Below are positions 35,011 to 43,406 of a DNA stretch of 64,000 bases, piece after piece. The stretch is taken from the NCBI GenBank assembly GCA_947175645.1, contig CAMWNP010000006.1, forward strand, positions 1 to 64,000, written 5' to 3'. The notes under the pieces were generated by a model that did no database searches, was not told the origin of the DNA, and worked only from the letters and a program-made list of their open reading frames with translations. The translations under genes were made by a program, and so were the position numbers. The DNA comes from an uncultured Porphyromonadaceae bacterium (GTDB lineage Bacteria > Bacteroidota > Bacteroidia > Bacteroidales > Muribaculaceae). Each line of letters starts with the position of its first letter. Position 1 is the stretch's first letter.

Positions 35011-36178
35011 AAGCACGTTTAAGTGATTCAAGTGCCTCCGCCAGGAAACTACGTGAAGTCGCAACATTCATGCGCATGAAACCTATACCTTCATCTCCGA
35101 ACATCGAACCGTCATTAAGCGCAAGATGAGCCTTGTTAACAAAGAAGTCGACAAGTTCTTTCTGAGTCATCTTCATATCCCTGCAATCAAGCCAAACCAA
35201 GAATGAAGCCTCGGGGCGAATCACCTTAATTTGAGGGATATATTTCTTAAAGAAGTCATCAACGTAATCAATATTTCCATTGATGTATCCAATCAGTTCT
35301 TTTCGCCATGGCTCTCCATAATTATACGCTGCCTCAGTTGGTATGACAGATGTAAATGGCGCGTCATTGAACTCATTGACCGACAACCATTTATAAAAAT
35401 CATCACGGAGTTTTTCGTTCTTAATCACTGACCATGAACTAACCAGTCCGGGAATATTGAAAGTTTTGGAGGGAGCACCGAAAACAATTCCCACCTTTTC
35501 AGCCTCTTTACCAGCCTGAAAGAAGCAGTTATGAGATTCTCCTGACAGGACAAGGTCGGCATGTATCTCATCAGAGATTACTATCATATCATATTTTGCC
35601 GCAATATCAGCCACCCTGCATAAATCCTCAAGGCTCCAACGCAAACCTCCCGGATTATGAGGATTGCATAGAATCATCATTTTGGGCCTTTCAAACTTAA
35701 CGGTCTCTTCCAGGTTGAAGAAATCCATGGAGTATGTTCCGTCAGAATTCATTATCAGTGGGTTATTTATCACTTGCCGATCATTTCCTTCGGCTACCAG
35801 ACGGAACGGATGATAAACAGGAGGTTGAATGAGAATTTTGTCTCCCTTTTTAGTGAAAAAATTTATCGCATATGCTATTCCCTTGACTATTCCGGGTATA
35901 TATGACAATTCTTCACGTGATACTTTAATTCCGAAGTGCCCGGAAATCCAGTTAATAACAGCAGTCCAGTATGAGTCGTTAACTTTAGCGTATCCAAATT
36001 CTCCAAGTTTCACTCTCTCTCTTATGGCATCAAGGATCTCAGGAGCCACTTCAAAATCCATGTCGGCAACCCATAAGGGATATAAATCCGAGCGTCCATA
36101 TCTGGCGTCCAGATCATCATACTTTATGTCCCCTTTTCCACGTCGGTTAAGTATCTTGTCAAAACTATATCTACTCAT
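34997..36178 (-). CDS. patB: MalY/PatB-family PLP C-S lyase (cystathionine beta-lyase type)
   Basis: A 393-residue fold-type I PLP enzyme. The N-terminal FDKILNRRGKGDIKYD, then PLWVADMDFEV, is diagnostic for MalY/PatB. NPHNPGG (172-178) and SDEIHADLV bind the cofactor, and Lys238 in GAPSKTFN forms the Schiff base. It probably cleaves cystathionine to homocysteine in methionine synthesis; E. coli MalY also acts as a regulator. First gene of the operon, with a promoter motif at 36230-36237. Confidence 0.9.
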   Translation of the reverse strand: MSRYSFDKILNRRGKGDIKYDDLDARYGRSDLYPLWVADMDFEVAPEILDAIRERVKLGEFGYAKVNDSYWTAVINWISGHFGIKVSREELSYIPGIVKGIAYAINFFTKKGDKILIQPPVYHPFRLVAEGNDRQVINNPLIMNSDGTYSMDFFNLEETVKFERPKMMILCNPHNPGGLRWSLEDLCRVADIAAKYDMIVISDEIHADLVLSGESHNCFFQAGKEAEKVGIVFGAPSKTFNIPGLVSSWSVIKNEKLRDDFYKWLSVNEFNDAPFTSVIPTEAAYNYGEPWRKELIGYINGNIDYVDDFFKKYIPQIKVIRPEASFLVWLDCRDMKMTQKELVDFFVNKAHLALNDGSMFGDEGIGFMRMNVATSRSFLAEALESLKRAYDQL

Positions 36179-36229
36179 AATAACTGAATTACTGATTTTT
36201 TTGACCTGATTCTACGGTCTCAATATCTA

Positions 36230-36237
36230 CAAAAATA
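36230..36237 (-). promoter_or_regulatory. Promoter -7 element of the patB-aroA-znuB-GH25-EamA operon
   Basis: The reverse strand reads TATTTTTG, 51 nt before the patB ATG. Confidence 0.5.
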
Positions 36238-36317
36238 ATAATTCTTTCTGAGATAGGAAAGAATTCATAATAAAAGTTGTTGAAATTGTTAAATAAGTAT
36301 AAATTAAAGATGCGTGG

Positions 36318-36349
36318 TTTGTTCAGTACAAATAATCTTAGTAATTTTG
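36318..36349 (+). promoter_or_regulatory. Promoter of ssrA
   Basis: TTTG (36318-36321), exactly 20 nt, TAATTTTG (36342-36349); a textbook Bacteroidota promoter about 25 nt before the mature tmRNA. Confidence 0.75.
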
Positions 36350-36373
36350 TACTTCATCACTTTTATTAAAATT

Positions 36374-36770
36374 GGGGATGACCGGTTTTGACAGCGTGTA
36401 GAGGTGGTGGGCAAGCATGCAGAGACATAATGGCTGTTCTCTTTAAAAATGGACATTGACAATTTTAAATGGCGAAAATAACTACGCTCTTGCTGCTTAA
36501 TCGAAGTACAGTAGATTAACTTAATCGCCGCAACAGTTGCAGCGACAAGACATCGTCCGATGATCGTAGACCCGAGATTCATCGATCAGACGGTGCAGGT
36601 AAATCGGGAATAGGATCCATTTTTTCGCGTGGTGGATCTGAAGTTTTAGCGAATAAGGAATCAATTGGCTGTCGTTTGCCTGTTGATTCTCGAAAACCAA
36701 TAAGCGAATAAGCATGTAGAAAACTCATTAGTTCCACGTTTGGACGAGGGTTCAAGTCCCTCCATCTCCA
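36374..36770 (+). ncRNA. ssrA: Transfer-messenger RNA (tmRNA)
   Basis: A one-piece tmRNA of about 397 nt that rescues stalled ribosomes and tags their products for proteolysis. The 5' end GGGGATGACCGGTTTTGACAG and the 3' TTCAAGTCCC-TCCATCTCCA form the tRNA-like half; GGGGATG pairs with CATCTCC (one G-T). The CCA end is not encoded (CTA follows). The tag frame at 36471-36500 reads GENNYALAA then stop, the usual Bacteroidetes tag, with a resume GGC codon. A 16-bp terminator follows. Confidence 0.97.
36471..36500 (+). other. tmRNA proteolysis-tag reading frame
   Basis: GGC GAA AAT AAC TAC GCT CTT GCT GCT TAA gives GENNYALAA, ending in the Ala-Leu-Ala-Ala degron recognised by ClpXP-type proteases. 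Confidence 0.92.
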
Positions 36771-36779
36771 CTATGTACT

Positions 36780-36818
36780 CACAATCACCTGTAAAGTAAA
36801 TGTTTACTGGTGATTGTG
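36780..36818 (+). terminator. Terminator of ssrA
   Basis: CACAATCACC-TGTAAA pairs with TTTACTGGTGATTGTG (15 of 16 pairs) around a short loop, 9 nt after the tmRNA end. Confidence 0.85.
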
Positions 36819-36970
36819 TCGCTTTATTTGGGTGATGAAAATTTCATAAAAATAAAAGCAAGCGTATTCCGTGGCGCAGTAATGAAGTCAATGGAATGAA
36901 TATCAAAAATTGACTATCGGTATTTTTTTTCTTCTTCTGAAATGAGGCTTGATTGAATCGTATGAGGTTG

Positions 36971-38344
36971 CTAAATGTGAAGGTCCTTTTTGTGACCAAG
37001 AGTTCGGGTGTAACTGAATATTCCAGCACATAAAGCGAAGCAGATGGCAATGTAAAGGCATATTTTGACCGCATTTGATTCTAATGCTATTAATGCGAAT
37101 ATTGAACTTACGATAGTGGCGCCAAACGTTTGTCCGACAAGGCGAGCCGTACTTTGCATTCCACCTGCTCCCCCGGTCCGGTGGACGGGTGTAGCCATAA
37201 CCATCACAATATTGTTGGGTGTCTGGAACATGCCGAATCCTATTCCACAGATGGCCATTCGCCACGCAATATTCCACTCCTCAGGATTGGAACCGCACAT
37301 AAGGAGTAGGGCTACACCTGCGATAAATACACCCATACCTACGGCTGCGGTGACCCCGGGATTATGTCGCTCTACAAACCTTGCTGCAATAGGAGAGGTA
37401 ATCATAGTGGCAAGTGGCCATGGCGTCATAAGCAGACCGGTTGTAATCTCGGAGAAATGAAAAATATTGAGAAATAGGAACGGCAGTGCAATCATGGTGG
37501 TGTTTTGTGCCATGAATGAGCATACTGAGGTTGCAATACTCATCGTGTACATGGAATTTTTGAATAGATCCACGGGTAATAATGGTTGGGTATGCCGGAA
37601 TTGTCGGCGAATGTAGAAAAAACCTATTGCAATACCCACGGACAGTAGAGCAACGCTTATCTGAATATCACCGTTGCGAGAGAAATTCCCCAACGCATAA
37701 AAGATCAGGCCAAAAACAATCATATTCTCTATGGCGCTGAGCCAATCGAATGGCTGCTTCATGCTTTTGTCCGGATTTTGAGGCAGTAACCTGAATCCTA
37801 TGATGAAAGCGATAATTCCCAAAGGTGCATTTATGAGAAACAGCCAGTGCCAGGTAGTGACTGACAAAATTGCGCCTGCTATTGAAGGTCCGGCGGCTGT
37901 TGCAATGGCAATACACATCGCATTCAGTGCCATACCTCTGCCAAGAATATTTCTGGGATAAATCAGTCTTACCAGGGCGATGTTTACACCCATTACGCAT
38001 GCGGCTCCTATTCCTTGAAGCGCACGTGCTGCCACAATAGAGATGAAGTCGTGGGATGCCGCGCATAAAGCGGAAGATAGTGTAAAAATCACTACGCCGG
38101 TCAAGAAGGTCTTTTTATAACTGTGAAGATCTCCTATTGAACTTACAGGCAGTAAAAGCATTGTTATTATCAATTGATAGATGGTAATGATCCACACTGC
38201 CGAAGAATTATTTATATGGAATTCCTCTGCGAGGACTGGTAGTGCTACGTTTACTAAAGTCACATCAAGCACTGTCATTACAAGCACGATCTGCAAAGCG
38301 ATAACTGCAATGTATTTACGGAACGGGAAACCTATTGCTGTCAT
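36971..38344 (-). CDS. MFS drug exporter, DHA2 (EmrB/QacA) type
   Basis: A 457-residue inner membrane transporter with 13-14 hydrophobic segments. MTVLDVTLVNVALPVLAEEFH (about 20-40) is the DHA2 motif-D1 signature, ALQGIGAACVMGVNIALV the motif-C-like region, and VHRTGGAGGMQSTARLVGQTFGA near 375-397 another conserved loop. Such proteins export drugs, bile acids or other amphiphiles by proton antiport. No membrane-fusion partner (EmrA) or regulator is adjacent, so it may work alone. Frame and length are intact. Confidence 0.9.
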   Translation of the reverse strand: MTAIGFPFRKYIAVIALQIVLVMTVLDVTLVNVALPVLAEEFHINNSSAVWIITIYQLIITMLLLPVSSIGDLHSYKKTFLTGVVIFTLSSALCAASHDFISIVAARALQGIGAACVMGVNIALVRLIYPRNILGRGMALNAMCIAIATAAGPSIAGAILSVTTWHWLFLINAPLGIIAFIIGFRLLPQNPDKSMKQPFDWLSAIENMIVFGLIFYALGNFSRNGDIQISVALLSVGIAIGFFYIRRQFRHTQPLLPVDLFKNSMYTMSIATSVCSFMAQNTTMIALPFLFLNIFHFSEITTGLLMTPWPLATMITSPIAARFVERHNPGVTAAVGMGVFIAGVALLLMCGSNPEEWNIAWRMAICGIGFGMFQTPNNIVMVMATPVHRTGGAGGMQSTARLVGQTFGATIVSSIFALIALESNAVKICLYIAICFALCAGIFSYTRTLGHKKDLHI

Positions 38345-38673
38345 TGATTCCGGGTAAAGTCTAAAATTTCTTTTATTATTTTGATTAGGGGCTCGAAATG
38401 TCAGTTCGTTTAAGACGGTTTATATTTGAGAAAATCGTTTCAGTCCTAAGTAAACTTGCATTTCAGAATGTGGTCTAAATTAGTGAAATTTTTTGAAAGA
38501 GCGCAAACTTTGTCATGAAATTGTTTGTTTTTTATCGTTTTTTGCTCTGTCGAAAAATATTATATATGTTAAAATGTATTGATTTCTATGGAGTTGACTA
38601 AATTTTTGTATTTTTTTAATCTAAAAATCACATAATTTTTCGGGAAACTATTGCATAATTCGCTATTATTTAA
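38345..38673. other. AT-rich region between the MFS and fimbrial genes
   Basis: About 330 bp, very AT-rich, without a plausible gene or RNA. It holds upstream control sequences for the divergent MFS gene and the fimbrial operon. Confidence 0.5.
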
Positions 38674-38681
38674 TAACTTTG
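38674..38681 (+). promoter_or_regulatory. Promoter -7 element of the fimbrial operon
   Basis: TAACTTTG matches the consensus and would start a transcript with a leader of about 230 nt before the ATG at 38920. No invertible-promoter repeats were recognised around it. Confidence 0.6.
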
Positions 38682-38689
38682 CATAAAAG

Positions 38690-38919
38690 AGAGATAATAA
38701 TACGGCAATTCCTTTTGAAGATCTGCCATTGAGTTAATGAATATAGCAGATGAATTTGTGCATGAGGAAAAGATGCTTCACGACTAAGAAGGTGAAGATT
38801 CTTGCTTTCTGAGATTCGCTCCATCAAGAAAAGCGTATTGCCAATAAAAGGAAAACGCACGTATAGTTTATTACCTTAAAATATTTGGTGTTACATCGCC
38901 CGCGAAATTATAAACCATT
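38690..38919 (+). promoter_or_regulatory. Long untranslated leader of the fimbrial operon
   Basis: This 230-nt stretch between promoter and first gene contains a possible ATCTGC/GCAGAT stem (near 38720-38755) and a 16-codon frame (MNIADEFVHEEKMLHD) but no recognisable riboswitch. It may carry translational control; nothing in the sequence proves that. Confidence 0.4.
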
Positions 38920-40059
38920 GTGAACTTCATGAATAAGACTACCCTTATACGGCAACTGACAGTAGTGGTTTTTCTGCTTCTGCTTGGGCTACCGCTGTAT
39001 GCACAAGAACAGACTGACAGTGTGTTCACTTTTCGGTTCTTTCCCGGAAAGAATCAGTTTTATGTTCCTTTCGGAAACAATGGCAAAGAATTGACAAAGT
39101 TGCTTGACTGTGTGGAACAATGCAAGGGAATGATTAAAAATCATGAAATGTATGTTTATGTTAACGGTTATTGCAATACCAAAGGTGGACGGGCTCGTGA
39201 TCTTGCAATTGCAAAAATTAGATCTAACAGAGTAAAGTCTGAATTAATTGTACGCAGGGGGATTACTGAAGATTGCTTTATAACCAGGAATCACAGTGGA
39301 GTAGGCGACTTTGTGGAAGTTAGCATTGCTGTTCCTAAAGATAGCATATCAAAATTATCCCTCCAGCCCGTTCAAAAAACGGCCGAGAAAGAGGAAGTGG
39401 TGAAAAATGACACTGTCGTTGAAATTAAAGAACCGGTTGTGACTTCGGACTCCATTGCTCCTGTTGAGAAGCCGGTATTAGAAGAAGACTCTCTTCATGA
39501 GGTTGTGGATGAACCGAGAAGCGCCACTCCGGTTAGGTTGACAGAAGAGAAATTCGCATTGAAAACCAATCTTCTCGGCTACGCTGTCCTAATGCCAAAT
39601 ATTGAAGTTGAATGGATGTTTGCGGACAGATGGTCTGCAGCACTTGAGGCTCAATCTGCATGGTATTCTAAAAGTTCACCCCACAAGGTTTACCGTCTTG
39701 CCACGGTGACCCCTGAGGTTCGTTATTGGACCATCAATCGTTCTCGTTGGCATGGAATGTATGTCGGAGCCTTCGGTGGAGTAGGTTTGTATGATTTGTC
39801 CGATGGTAAGAAAGGGCATGAAGGTGAAGGATTCATGGCAGGATTCTCCGTTGGTTATATGTGGCCTATAAGCAAACATCTGTCTCTTGACGCAGGTTTA
39901 GGCGTAGGTTATCTTCGGGCCCGCGATAAAGTCTATGTTCCCGAAGATGGTCATTACCTTTATCAATACACAAAGAATATTGACTATGTTGGTCCTCTCA
40001 GACTTAAACTGTCATTAGTGTGGCGGATACAAAGTGAAAAAAGAAACCGAAAAAAATGA
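38920..40059 (+). CDS. Fimbrial-locus DUF3575 outer membrane protein with OmpA-like N-terminus
   Basis: A 379-residue exported protein. Signal peptide to about residue 28 (LGLPLYAQ). Residues 33-130 resemble an OmpA/MotB-like peptidoglycan-associated fold (FFPGKNQFYVPFGNNGKEL, VNGYCNTKGGRARDLAIAKIRSNRV). A charged linker (150-200) follows, then a DUF3575 domain (205-375: FALKTNLLGYAVLMPNIEVEW, MYVGAFGGVGLYD) predicted as an outer membrane barrel. Such genes open fimbrillin loci in Bacteroidales. Overlaps the next gene (ATGA at 40056). Confidence 0.85.
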   Translation: MNFMNKTTLIRQLTVVVFLLLLGLPLYAQEQTDSVFTFRFFPGKNQFYVPFGNNGKELTKLLDCVEQCKGMIKNHEMYVYVNGYCNTKGGRARDLAIAKIRSNRVKSELIVRRGITEDCFITRNHSGVGDFVEVSIAVPKDSISKLSLQPVQKTAEKEEVVKNDTVVEIKEPVVTSDSIAPVEKPVLEEDSLHEVVDEPRSATPVRLTEEKFALKTNLLGYAVLMPNIEVEWMFADRWSAALEAQSAWYSKSSPHKVYRLATVTPEVRYWTINRSRWHGMYVGAFGGVGLYDLSDGKKGHEGEGFMAGFSVGYMWPISKHLSLDAGLGVGYLRARDKVYVPEDGHYLYQYTKNIDYVGPLRLKLSLVWRIQSEKRNRKK

Positions 40060-41090
40060 AGATAAAAAGTAAATATACAATAATAGCCGCAGAACTCGTC
40101 GCACTCACTCTTTTTGCTGCGTGTCGTCGAACCGAGTTGTGCTACGACCATTATCCCAAGGCTTCATTTATGCTCTCTTGGGAACAGGAATGGGAGCGCG
40201 ACTACGGTATGGCCCATCAGACCAATTGGGATGCGAGTTACCATGGCTTTGATTACGACTTCTTACGCCCGGGCACGCCTGAATGGGTGAATCTGGTAAA
40301 ATATAAGAATAATACCCCGGACGGTGAACATTATCTGTCTCCGGGAGGAGGTGATATCCTACTCTCGGAATCAGACGGACTGTCGTTCCTCATGTATAAC
40401 GGTGATACTGAGTATATTATCCTCGAGGATATAGCCTCCTTGTCTGATGCTCGCGCTTCTGCAACCCCGCGATCACGATCAACCATTTCATATATTAAGG
40501 AACGACATCCCGGAATAAAATCAGCAAATCCACCGGATATCCTGTATTCATCTTATATGGATAATGTCCCTTCTATTGAGGTACACGAGACGAAACTGCT
40601 TCCGGTCAAGATGCAACCGTTGGTTTTCACCTACGTTATCCGTTATGAATTTGATTATGGATTGGACAATGTCGCTCTTGCTCGAGGTGCTCTTGCAGGA
40701 ATGGCGGAATCTGTTTATCTTCGTGACGGCAGGACTTCCGAAGAGTCAACCGTTATCCTATATGATTGCCAAATCACCGATTACGGTTGCGAGGCTCGTG
40801 TCATGTCATTCGGTGTTCCGGGATTTCCTGATGAATATTATGGACGTTCGGATGAAGATGTTCCCTCTCGACCCTATACTTTGAATCTTGAGGTTCTGCT
40901 CACGGGTGGAAGAGTCCTTGAATTTGACTTTGACATTGATGAGCAACTAAAAAGTCAGCCAAGAGGTGGTGTGATAAGGGTTTCCGGAATCAGGATAAAA
41001 GATGAGGAAAACGAAACTCCTTCAGGGGAATTTGAAGTGGATCTTTCTGGCTGGGGAGTAATTGACGTTGACTTACCTGTAAATTCTTAA
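40056..41090 (+). CDS. DUF5119 lipoprotein of the fimbrial locus
   Basis: A 344-residue lipoprotein with lipobox FAAC (Cys23). The first mature segment (RRTELCYDHYPKASFMLSWEQEWERDYG) is the DUF5119 signature, found next to DUF3575 and fimbrillin genes. Two beta-rich halves follow, resembling the Mfa2/FimB-type anchor or minor pilus component. It probably helps anchor or assemble the fimbria on the outer membrane. Second gene of the operon; 59 nt separate it from the fimbrillin gene. Confidence 0.82.
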   Translation: MKIKSKYTIIAAELVALTLFAACRRTELCYDHYPKASFMLSWEQEWERDYGMAHQTNWDASYHGFDYDFLRPGTPEWVNLVKYKNNTPDGEHYLSPGGGDILLSESDGLSFLMYNGDTEYIILEDIASLSDARASATPRSRSTISYIKERHPGIKSANPPDILYSSYMDNVPSIEVHETKLLPVKMQPLVFTYVIRYEFDYGLDNVALARGALAGMAESVYLRDGRTSEESTVILYDCQITDYGCEARVMSFGVPGFPDEYYGRSDEDVPSRPYTLNLEVLLTGGRVLEFDFDIDEQLKSQPRGGVIRVSGIRIKDEENETPSGEFEVDLSGWGVIDVDLPVNS

Positions 41091-41149
41091 AATATTATCA
41101 TATTCAAAAATTAAAACGAAAAATATTAATTTAAACCAATAATTTAGCA

Positions 41150-42202
41150 ATGAAAAAACATCTATTTTATCTCGCTGTGGGCGTTATGACTCTCACTGCC
41201 TGTACTTCTGAAGAAGTAGTTGATGTAAGCCCTACTCAGGGAAATGCCATTGGCTTTGAAAACATTGTCAACAAACACTCTCGTGCGGTTGACGGGGATC
41301 TCACTTCTTCAACTTTCGACAATTTCCTAGTTTATGGTTATTACACCAAAGATGGAATGGCAACTCCTATCCAGATTTTCAATGGTGTGCCTGTAACTAA
41401 AGGCAAAAATGCAACCACCGGTAAAGAAGAATGGACTTACGATGGCGTTCGCTATTGGATTCCCAAGTGTACATATTACTTCTATGGCTACAGTTGCGCA
41501 GATATTGCCTTGAGTACAGAAAAAGGTAGACCGGCAATGACTTTGACCAACGAAACATCAGAAGATGGCCGAGCACTTGCTATTATGTCTTTTCTTTGTG
41601 ATGGTACTCACCAGCATGACCTTGTTTGTGCGGAAAGTGGGAAAATTATTGCGATGGAAAAAAATAACCCGCAGGTATCATTGAGTTTCGGTCACGCGCT
41701 TTGTAAAATTAAAGCGGTTTTCACTACAGACTTCCCCGATGGATATCAGGTAAAGATTACTAATGTGAAGATTTCTGAGTTTTTCAATAAAGCAAATTAT
41801 AATGTTGGCTCAGGCGTTTGGTCGGAATACAAAAGCGAAAACTCTCCATACATTAATCTTACTGTAGGTGAAAAAAATGTTATCACAAATGCACCTGGAA
41901 GCAACTTGGAGACTTCTGAGATATTCTTGATTCCCAGACAATATCCACAAACTGACAATGTGAAAATTCATTTCACAATAGAACTTACAAAAGATAATCA
42001 GGTTGTGTTGCAGCGCAATATCACCGGTACATGGTCACCACAATGGGAGAAAGCCCGAATCTACAGGTATAATATCAACATCTCCGGTTCATCCGCAGGT
42101 ATTGAACCCATTGTATTCGCCGCTTCTCAGGAGTTGGGTGGAACATCTTGGGATACTTCAACAGAAGTAAGTATGGAATTCGGTGTTGATACTAACAGTT
42201 AA
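41150..42202 (+). CDS. Fimbrillin-family lipoprotein (type V pilus subunit-like)
   Basis: A 350-residue lipoprotein (lipobox LTAC, Cys18). Residues 30-350 match the fimbrillin family (Mfa-like): GNAIGFENIVNKHSRAVDG, FDNFLVYGYYTKDG, VRYWIPKCTYYFYGYS, VSLSFGHALCKIKAVF and a final WEKARIYRYNINISG strand. HSRAVDG near 45-51 offers an arginine at the place where N-terminal propeptides are cut before donor-strand polymerisation. Likely a shaft or tip subunit of a surface fimbria. Followed by its terminator. Confidence 0.88.
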   Translation: MKKHLFYLAVGVMTLTACTSEEVVDVSPTQGNAIGFENIVNKHSRAVDGDLTSSTFDNFLVYGYYTKDGMATPIQIFNGVPVTKGKNATTGKEEWTYDGVRYWIPKCTYYFYGYSCADIALSTEKGRPAMTLTNETSEDGRALAIMSFLCDGTHQHDLVCAESGKIIAMEKNNPQVSLSFGHALCKIKAVFTTDFPDGYQVKITNVKISEFFNKANYNVGSGVWSEYKSENSPYINLTVGEKNVITNAPGSNLETSEIFLIPRQYPQTDNVKIHFTIELTKDNQVVLQRNITGTWSPQWEKARIYRYNINISGSSAGIEPIVFAASQELGGTSWDTSTEVSMEFGVDTNS

Positions 42203-42230
42203 TATTTAAACAATAAATTGATGAAAAATT

Positions 42231-42270
42231 AGGTTGCGCCGCCATTAAGAAGGGGGCGCAACCTTTTTTT
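42231..42270 (+). terminator. Terminator of the fimbrial operon
   Basis: AGGTTGCGCC (42231-42240) pairs perfectly with GGCGCAACCT (42255-42264), followed by TTTTTTT. Confidence 0.88.
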
Positions 42271-42380
42271 AACTTGATCCGTACTATTTATAGTTCTTGC
42301 TAAAGCATGCTAAACCGACATATATTCTGTGCTGATGGAGATGGAAGGCAGTACGAATAATAGTAGGCAAATTTTGACTA

Positions 42381-42520
42381 TTCGGCGGCTACCTCTTAAA
42401 AAGATGGTGCGAACGCCAATACAATCTCAGCGTGACTATAAATAAACAGGCATTATACTTAACGATTGTGTCATCAATCCATGGATTGAAAAAAATGGAG
42501 ATGAAATTACAGTAGACTGA
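42381..42520 (+). pseudogene. 3' fragment of a second, decayed fimbrillin gene
   Basis: After the fimbrial terminator, frame 1 reads GGYLLKRWCERQYNLSVTIN, then KQALYL. A shift of one base near 42456-42463 continues as NDCVINPWIEKNGDEITVD and a stop. Both pieces match the end of fimbrillins (the 'W-x-G-x-Y-x-Y-x-V-T-I' strand and final 'I-x-P-W-x-E' strand). No upstream part, start or promoter survives. It is not a copy of the adjacent fimbrillin, whose end differs, so it is a lost paralogue. Recognition is by pattern only. Confidence 0.5.
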
Positions 42521-42533
42521 AACATACACAATT

Positions 42534-42584
42534 AAAAAAACACTGTAAATAAGGAATTAAAAAACCTATTTACAGTGTTTTTTT
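42534..42584 (-). terminator. Terminator of tRNA-Arg
   Basis: AAAAAAACACTGTAAATAAGG pairs with CCTATTTACAGTGTTTTTTT with one bulge. It begins 2 nt past the tRNA 3' end. It is symmetric, so it works both ways. Confidence 0.88.
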
Positions 42585-42585
42585 G

Positions 42586-42659
42586 TGATCCGGCCGCGAT
42601 TCGAACGCGGGACCGTCTGCTTAGAAGGCAGATGCTCTATCCAACTGAGCTACCGGACC
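42586..42659 (-). tRNA. tRNA-Arg (anticodon TCT)
   Basis: The reverse strand folds as a standard 74-nt cloverleaf: acceptor GGTCCGG/CCGGATC, D arm AGCTCAGTTGGATAGAGC, anticodon loop CTTCTAA (TCT), T arm GCGTTCGAATCGC. It decodes AGA/AGG codons. The CCA end is not encoded. A TAATTTTG promoter lies about 45 nt upstream. Confidence 0.97.
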
Positions 42660-42703
42660 TCCTTCAAATAAGCCTTTATTATAGCGGCTGCTTATTTCAG
42701 ATG

Positions 42704-42711
42704 CAAAATTA
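42704..42711 (-). promoter_or_regulatory. Promoter -7 element of tRNA-Arg
   Basis: The reverse strand reads TAATTTTG, 45 nt upstream of the mature tRNA 5' end. It lies 77 nt from the divergent thiE-like promoter. Confidence 0.6.
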
Positions 42712-42788
42712 CAAAATATTTTTATTTTCAGCAATATTTGATAAAAAACTTTAGCGGCTTGTTTGGCTGTTATTTCCAATAAAAAGAT

Positions 42789-42796
42789 TAACTTTG
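42789..42796 (+). promoter_or_regulatory. Promoter -7 element of the thiE-like/kdsB run
   Basis: TAACTTTG, 28 nt before the ATG at 42825; a TTTG lies 23 nt upstream, slightly far for an ideal -33. No TPP riboswitch is present. Confidence 0.6.
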
Positions 42797-42824
42797 CAAA
42801 TGAGGATTACTAATATTTTGACTA

Positions 42825-43403
42825 ATGTTGCAATTCATTACAGATAATAACTCAGATCTGCCGGTTGCGGAACAAGTTAAACAGGCAGTAGAAGGTGGAT
42901 GCCGTTGGATACAATTATCCACTGATGGCATTGATGAAGAATCTCAACGTAATGTTGCTGAGCAAGTTATACCATTGTGTAAGCCTGATGATGTATTCCT
43001 GACCATTGAACACAATGTGGAATTGGTAGATGAATTGAAGGTACATGGAGTTCATCTTTTTCCGGGCGATATGCTGCCTAAAGAAGCACGGGACAGATTG
43101 GGTGCCCACGCAGTTATTGGAGTAACTGTTATTAACCCCGAGCAGATAATCAGTCTTAAACATGCTGACATAGATTATGTGCAGGTAGGACCTTATCCCA
43201 CCGTTTCATTGCAAGATTACGCAAACATTGTATCCGTTATCACTCAGGCAGGCGTCAATATACCCGTTGTCGCTACCGGAATAATCAGACCTGATGATGT
43301 ACCTTCCATACTTGCTACGGGTGTCAAGGGAATTGCAGTGAACGTATCTCCTGCAGACTCATGCAACATAGTTGAGTCTGTTAAAAAATATCTTTCTTGT
43401 TGA
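42825..43403 (+). CDS. ThiE-like TIM-barrel protein (thiamine phosphate synthase family)
   Basis: A 192-residue TIM-barrel. The framework follows ThiE: LQFITDN, GGCRWIQLS, HGVHLFPGDM, DYVQVGPYPT and a terminal glycine-rich VATGIIRPDDV. But hallmark residues differ: ThiE's QLR(x)K is QLSTD, INDR(x)D is IEHNVEL, and the phosphate loop GGI is GII. It may be a diverged or non-canonical member. No other thi gene or TPP riboswitch is nearby. It heads a run with a flippase-like protein and kdsB, so thiamine synthesis is not supported by context. Confidence 0.72.
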   Translation: MLQFITDNNSDLPVAEQVKQAVEGGCRWIQLSTDGIDEESQRNVAEQVIPLCKPDDVFLTIEHNVELVDELKVHGVHLFPGDMLPKEARDRLGAHAVIGVTVINPEQIISLKHADIDYVQVGPYPTVSLQDYANIVSVITQAGVNIPVVATGIIRPDDVPSILATGVKGIAVNVSPADSCNIVESVKKYLSC

Positions 43404-43406
43404 AAG

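Noticed and set aside
38666-38860. 64-codon reverse frame in the fimbrial leader
   Set aside because: No resemblance to a known protein, no promoter, and it runs against the leader transcript.
42534-42584. Repeat-like A/T-rich palindrome as a transposon end
   Set aside because: It is a plain terminator directly after tRNA-Arg, with the T-run in the right place.
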